Positions 58,381 to 60,000 of a stretch of DNA of 60,000 nucleotides are shown piece after piece. How positions within the stretch are numbered: the first letter of the stretch is position 1; the number at the start of each line of letters is the position of its first letter. The DNA is taken from assembly GCA_964035545.1 (NCBI GenBank), contig OZ037772.1:5483733-5543732 (forward strand). The letters run 5' to 3'. The notes beneath the pieces are model-generated. The model was not told the DNA's origin, ran no database searches, and was given only the letters and a program-made list of their open reading frames with translations. Made by a program: the position numbers and the translations under genes. This stretch comes from Bugula neritina (taxonomy: Eukaryota; Bryozoa; Gymnolaemata; Cheilostomatida; Bugulidae).

Positions 58381-59780
58381 CTATGTTTGCCGTCTTAGAA
58401 ATTACTAATAATGCATCAGATTGTGTTATTAATATGGACAGATTGCTTTGTTAGATTGAGATGTGACATGATGTGAAGCTGTTTTGATATGGAATTATTA
58501 TCAGTAACAAGAAATAGCACATTATTCGCTTACAATATGCAGCTCCTTTTATAAAACTAAGATTGCCTTTTATTTAGCAATTGATTCTTCAGCTAATAAA
58601 GAGAAATCCAAAATTTTATCCAGTTTTACTTTGAATACTCTGTAATTTTTCTGTTATCACCTTCTAGAAAATATCACACATCATGTTACGAATAGGAATT
58701 GGTCAGTAGTTCATAAAAAATCAATTTTCATTTAGTATAAACTGTTTTTAGTACTCTGCAAAAATTCCACTTTATAAAACGAAGTTGAAACTATCTTAAT
58801 GCAAGAGAATAATTTTTTCCTAGAGAATAAAGCCACTAATAATTTGAGTGCAGCTAAACTCGCTTTCTCGTCTCAAGCTTAATATACAGTGTACTATTAA
58901 GTGATATTATAAGCTGGAATTATAGCTTTAAACAATTAAAAGCTTGTTCTATAAAAGATATGGCAGCTGATATTTTTACAAACTTAAACTACCCTTCATT
59001 TGATGAAAAATCAAAACAATTTCTATCTACAAAGTATTGGCATACAATGATATTCTTTTTCAGTAAGTTATCCGTATTTATAATTCAAATGTTTTATAAT
59101 AAAACCAGAGATTAAGCCAAAACAGTGTCTGCTTTGCAAAAGAAACAAGTTTCAGGTAAAGTTTTGTCAACCATCACATTCCGTTCACCCGAACTCTTTA
59201 AACATTTCTATAAAATCAAACTGATTTCTATGCAGCCACAACAATCAAACTGACATGTTATTTTATATATCAGACCATATTATATGAAATTTAATGCTTT
59301 AGTATAACCTTTTGTGTGCCTCTTGTAACATTCCATCTCTACTGTGTAGTAAACATTGTACAAAGCATGTTATAGTTACTAGTAATTAGATAATTGTATA
59401 CTGTGATGTTTTATCTCATTATATTATACAAGACAGCTGTTTAAGCAGTGAGAAGGAAATATCATTAGTCTGAGTAGTTATAGAAATTTATTAGGAGACA
59501 TGTTCCATCTTTGATAGTCAGCACTGCATGTTACATCTACTACAATATTTATGTACTTATACTCAACATATACAAGCAACACTTTATGGAGCTGCATGGT
59601 CACTTGTTAGTAATACTAAACCAAAGTATAGAAATAATAAAGATATTTGGGGGAGCTTTACTAGTAAATAAGTCATATTATCTTGTATTGATGGAAAAAA
59701 ATCAACATCATGCAATAGTTGGCAAATAATTGGGTTCTATGTACAATAAGATCTATGAATGCTAATAATTAACCTATAAA
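58380..59780 (+). repeat. 5' flank of unit C, third copy
   Basis: Collinear with ~130-1190, ending in the same AACATATACAAGCAACACTT block (59,565). It indicates that a further TRIM/NHL copy begins beyond the window. Confidence 0.8.
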
Positions 59781-59930
59781 AGAGATCTACTATTCTGATT
59801 GGACACACAAAAAGTGAGTTAATTAATAACTCTGCCTTAATTGGATATTCCAGTTTCCTGCAATTAGGTATGGGCTGCTTATAAAAGTTCAATTCTTAAG
59901 ACTTGGCTTTGTAGCTTACAGCTGTCGATT
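59781..59930 (+). promoter_or_regulatory. Promoter-like block of TRIM unit C
   Basis: Counterpart of 1195-1310: CTATTCTGATTGGACAC, then AATTGG ~35 bases on. Unlike unit A it has a TATA-like CTTATAAAAG at ~59,878. The RING exon would lie just past the window. Confidence 0.5.
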
Positions 59931-60000
59931 TAGGGTATAGGCACACTTACACTATTTTTTTCCTTTATTTCTATACAATTATTGTGCTCATATGGGGATT

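Overview
The window looks like AT-rich nuclear DNA of a marine invertebrate animal. Genes have several introns with ordinary GT-AG splice sites. The main gene family is TRIM-type (RING, two B-boxes, coiled coil, beta-propeller), and the DNA is full of LTR, LINE, DDE-transposase and MITE-like elements. A sponge or similar early-branching animal would fit, but that is inference; no species-diagnostic marker is present.

Layout. The window is a tandem array of one duplicated locus. Unit A (about 1-21,500) holds a complete eight-coding-exon TRIM/NHL-like gene (1783-18976, + strand, predicted 609 aa; every intron phase matches). Unit B (about 21,500-58,380) keeps the 5' flank, the last ~47 bases of the RING exon with its donor, part of intron 1, and two intact terminal propeller exons (56469-57475). 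Its promoter, most of the RING exon and the B-box and coiled-coil exons are absent; about 32 kb of repeat-rich DNA sits in their place. Unit C starts at about 58,380 with the 5' flank and promoter-like block of a third copy and runs off the window.

Unit A carries three large insertions. Intron 5 holds a ~1.55 kb terminal-inverted-repeat element that landed inside a minisatellite. Intron 6 holds a nearly complete Ty3/gypsy-like LTR retrotransposon on the minus strand (8622-17235; 373-bp LTRs, ATAT target duplication, tRNA-Leu-type primer site). Its gag and pol carry several in-frame stops and frame changes. It also has a largely open extra ORF between pol and the 3' LTR, encoding a C2H2 zinc-finger/coiled-coil protein in the place where env would be. 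The 3' flank holds a 5'-truncated LINE (about 20,080-20,990).

The unit B insert holds inverted-repeat elements (27171-29818; 31849-32265), tRNA-like SINE heads, a strict 22-bp minisatellite (36799-37084), a decayed LINE of the R2/NeSL-like type with a restriction-like endonuclease (38220-41100), and a 4.9-kb element with ~1.08-kb inverted arms around a DDE transposase remnant (42876-47741). One arm of that element carries a 690-bp piggyBac-like MITE in a TTAA site, and the other arm still shows the empty site. Around this lies a long degenerate, quasi-periodic AT-rich tract. The most unusual items are the retrotransposon's extra zinc-finger ORF with its CCGAAATTCGG dyads, and the headless unit B whose propeller exons stay open and phase-compatible with unit A.
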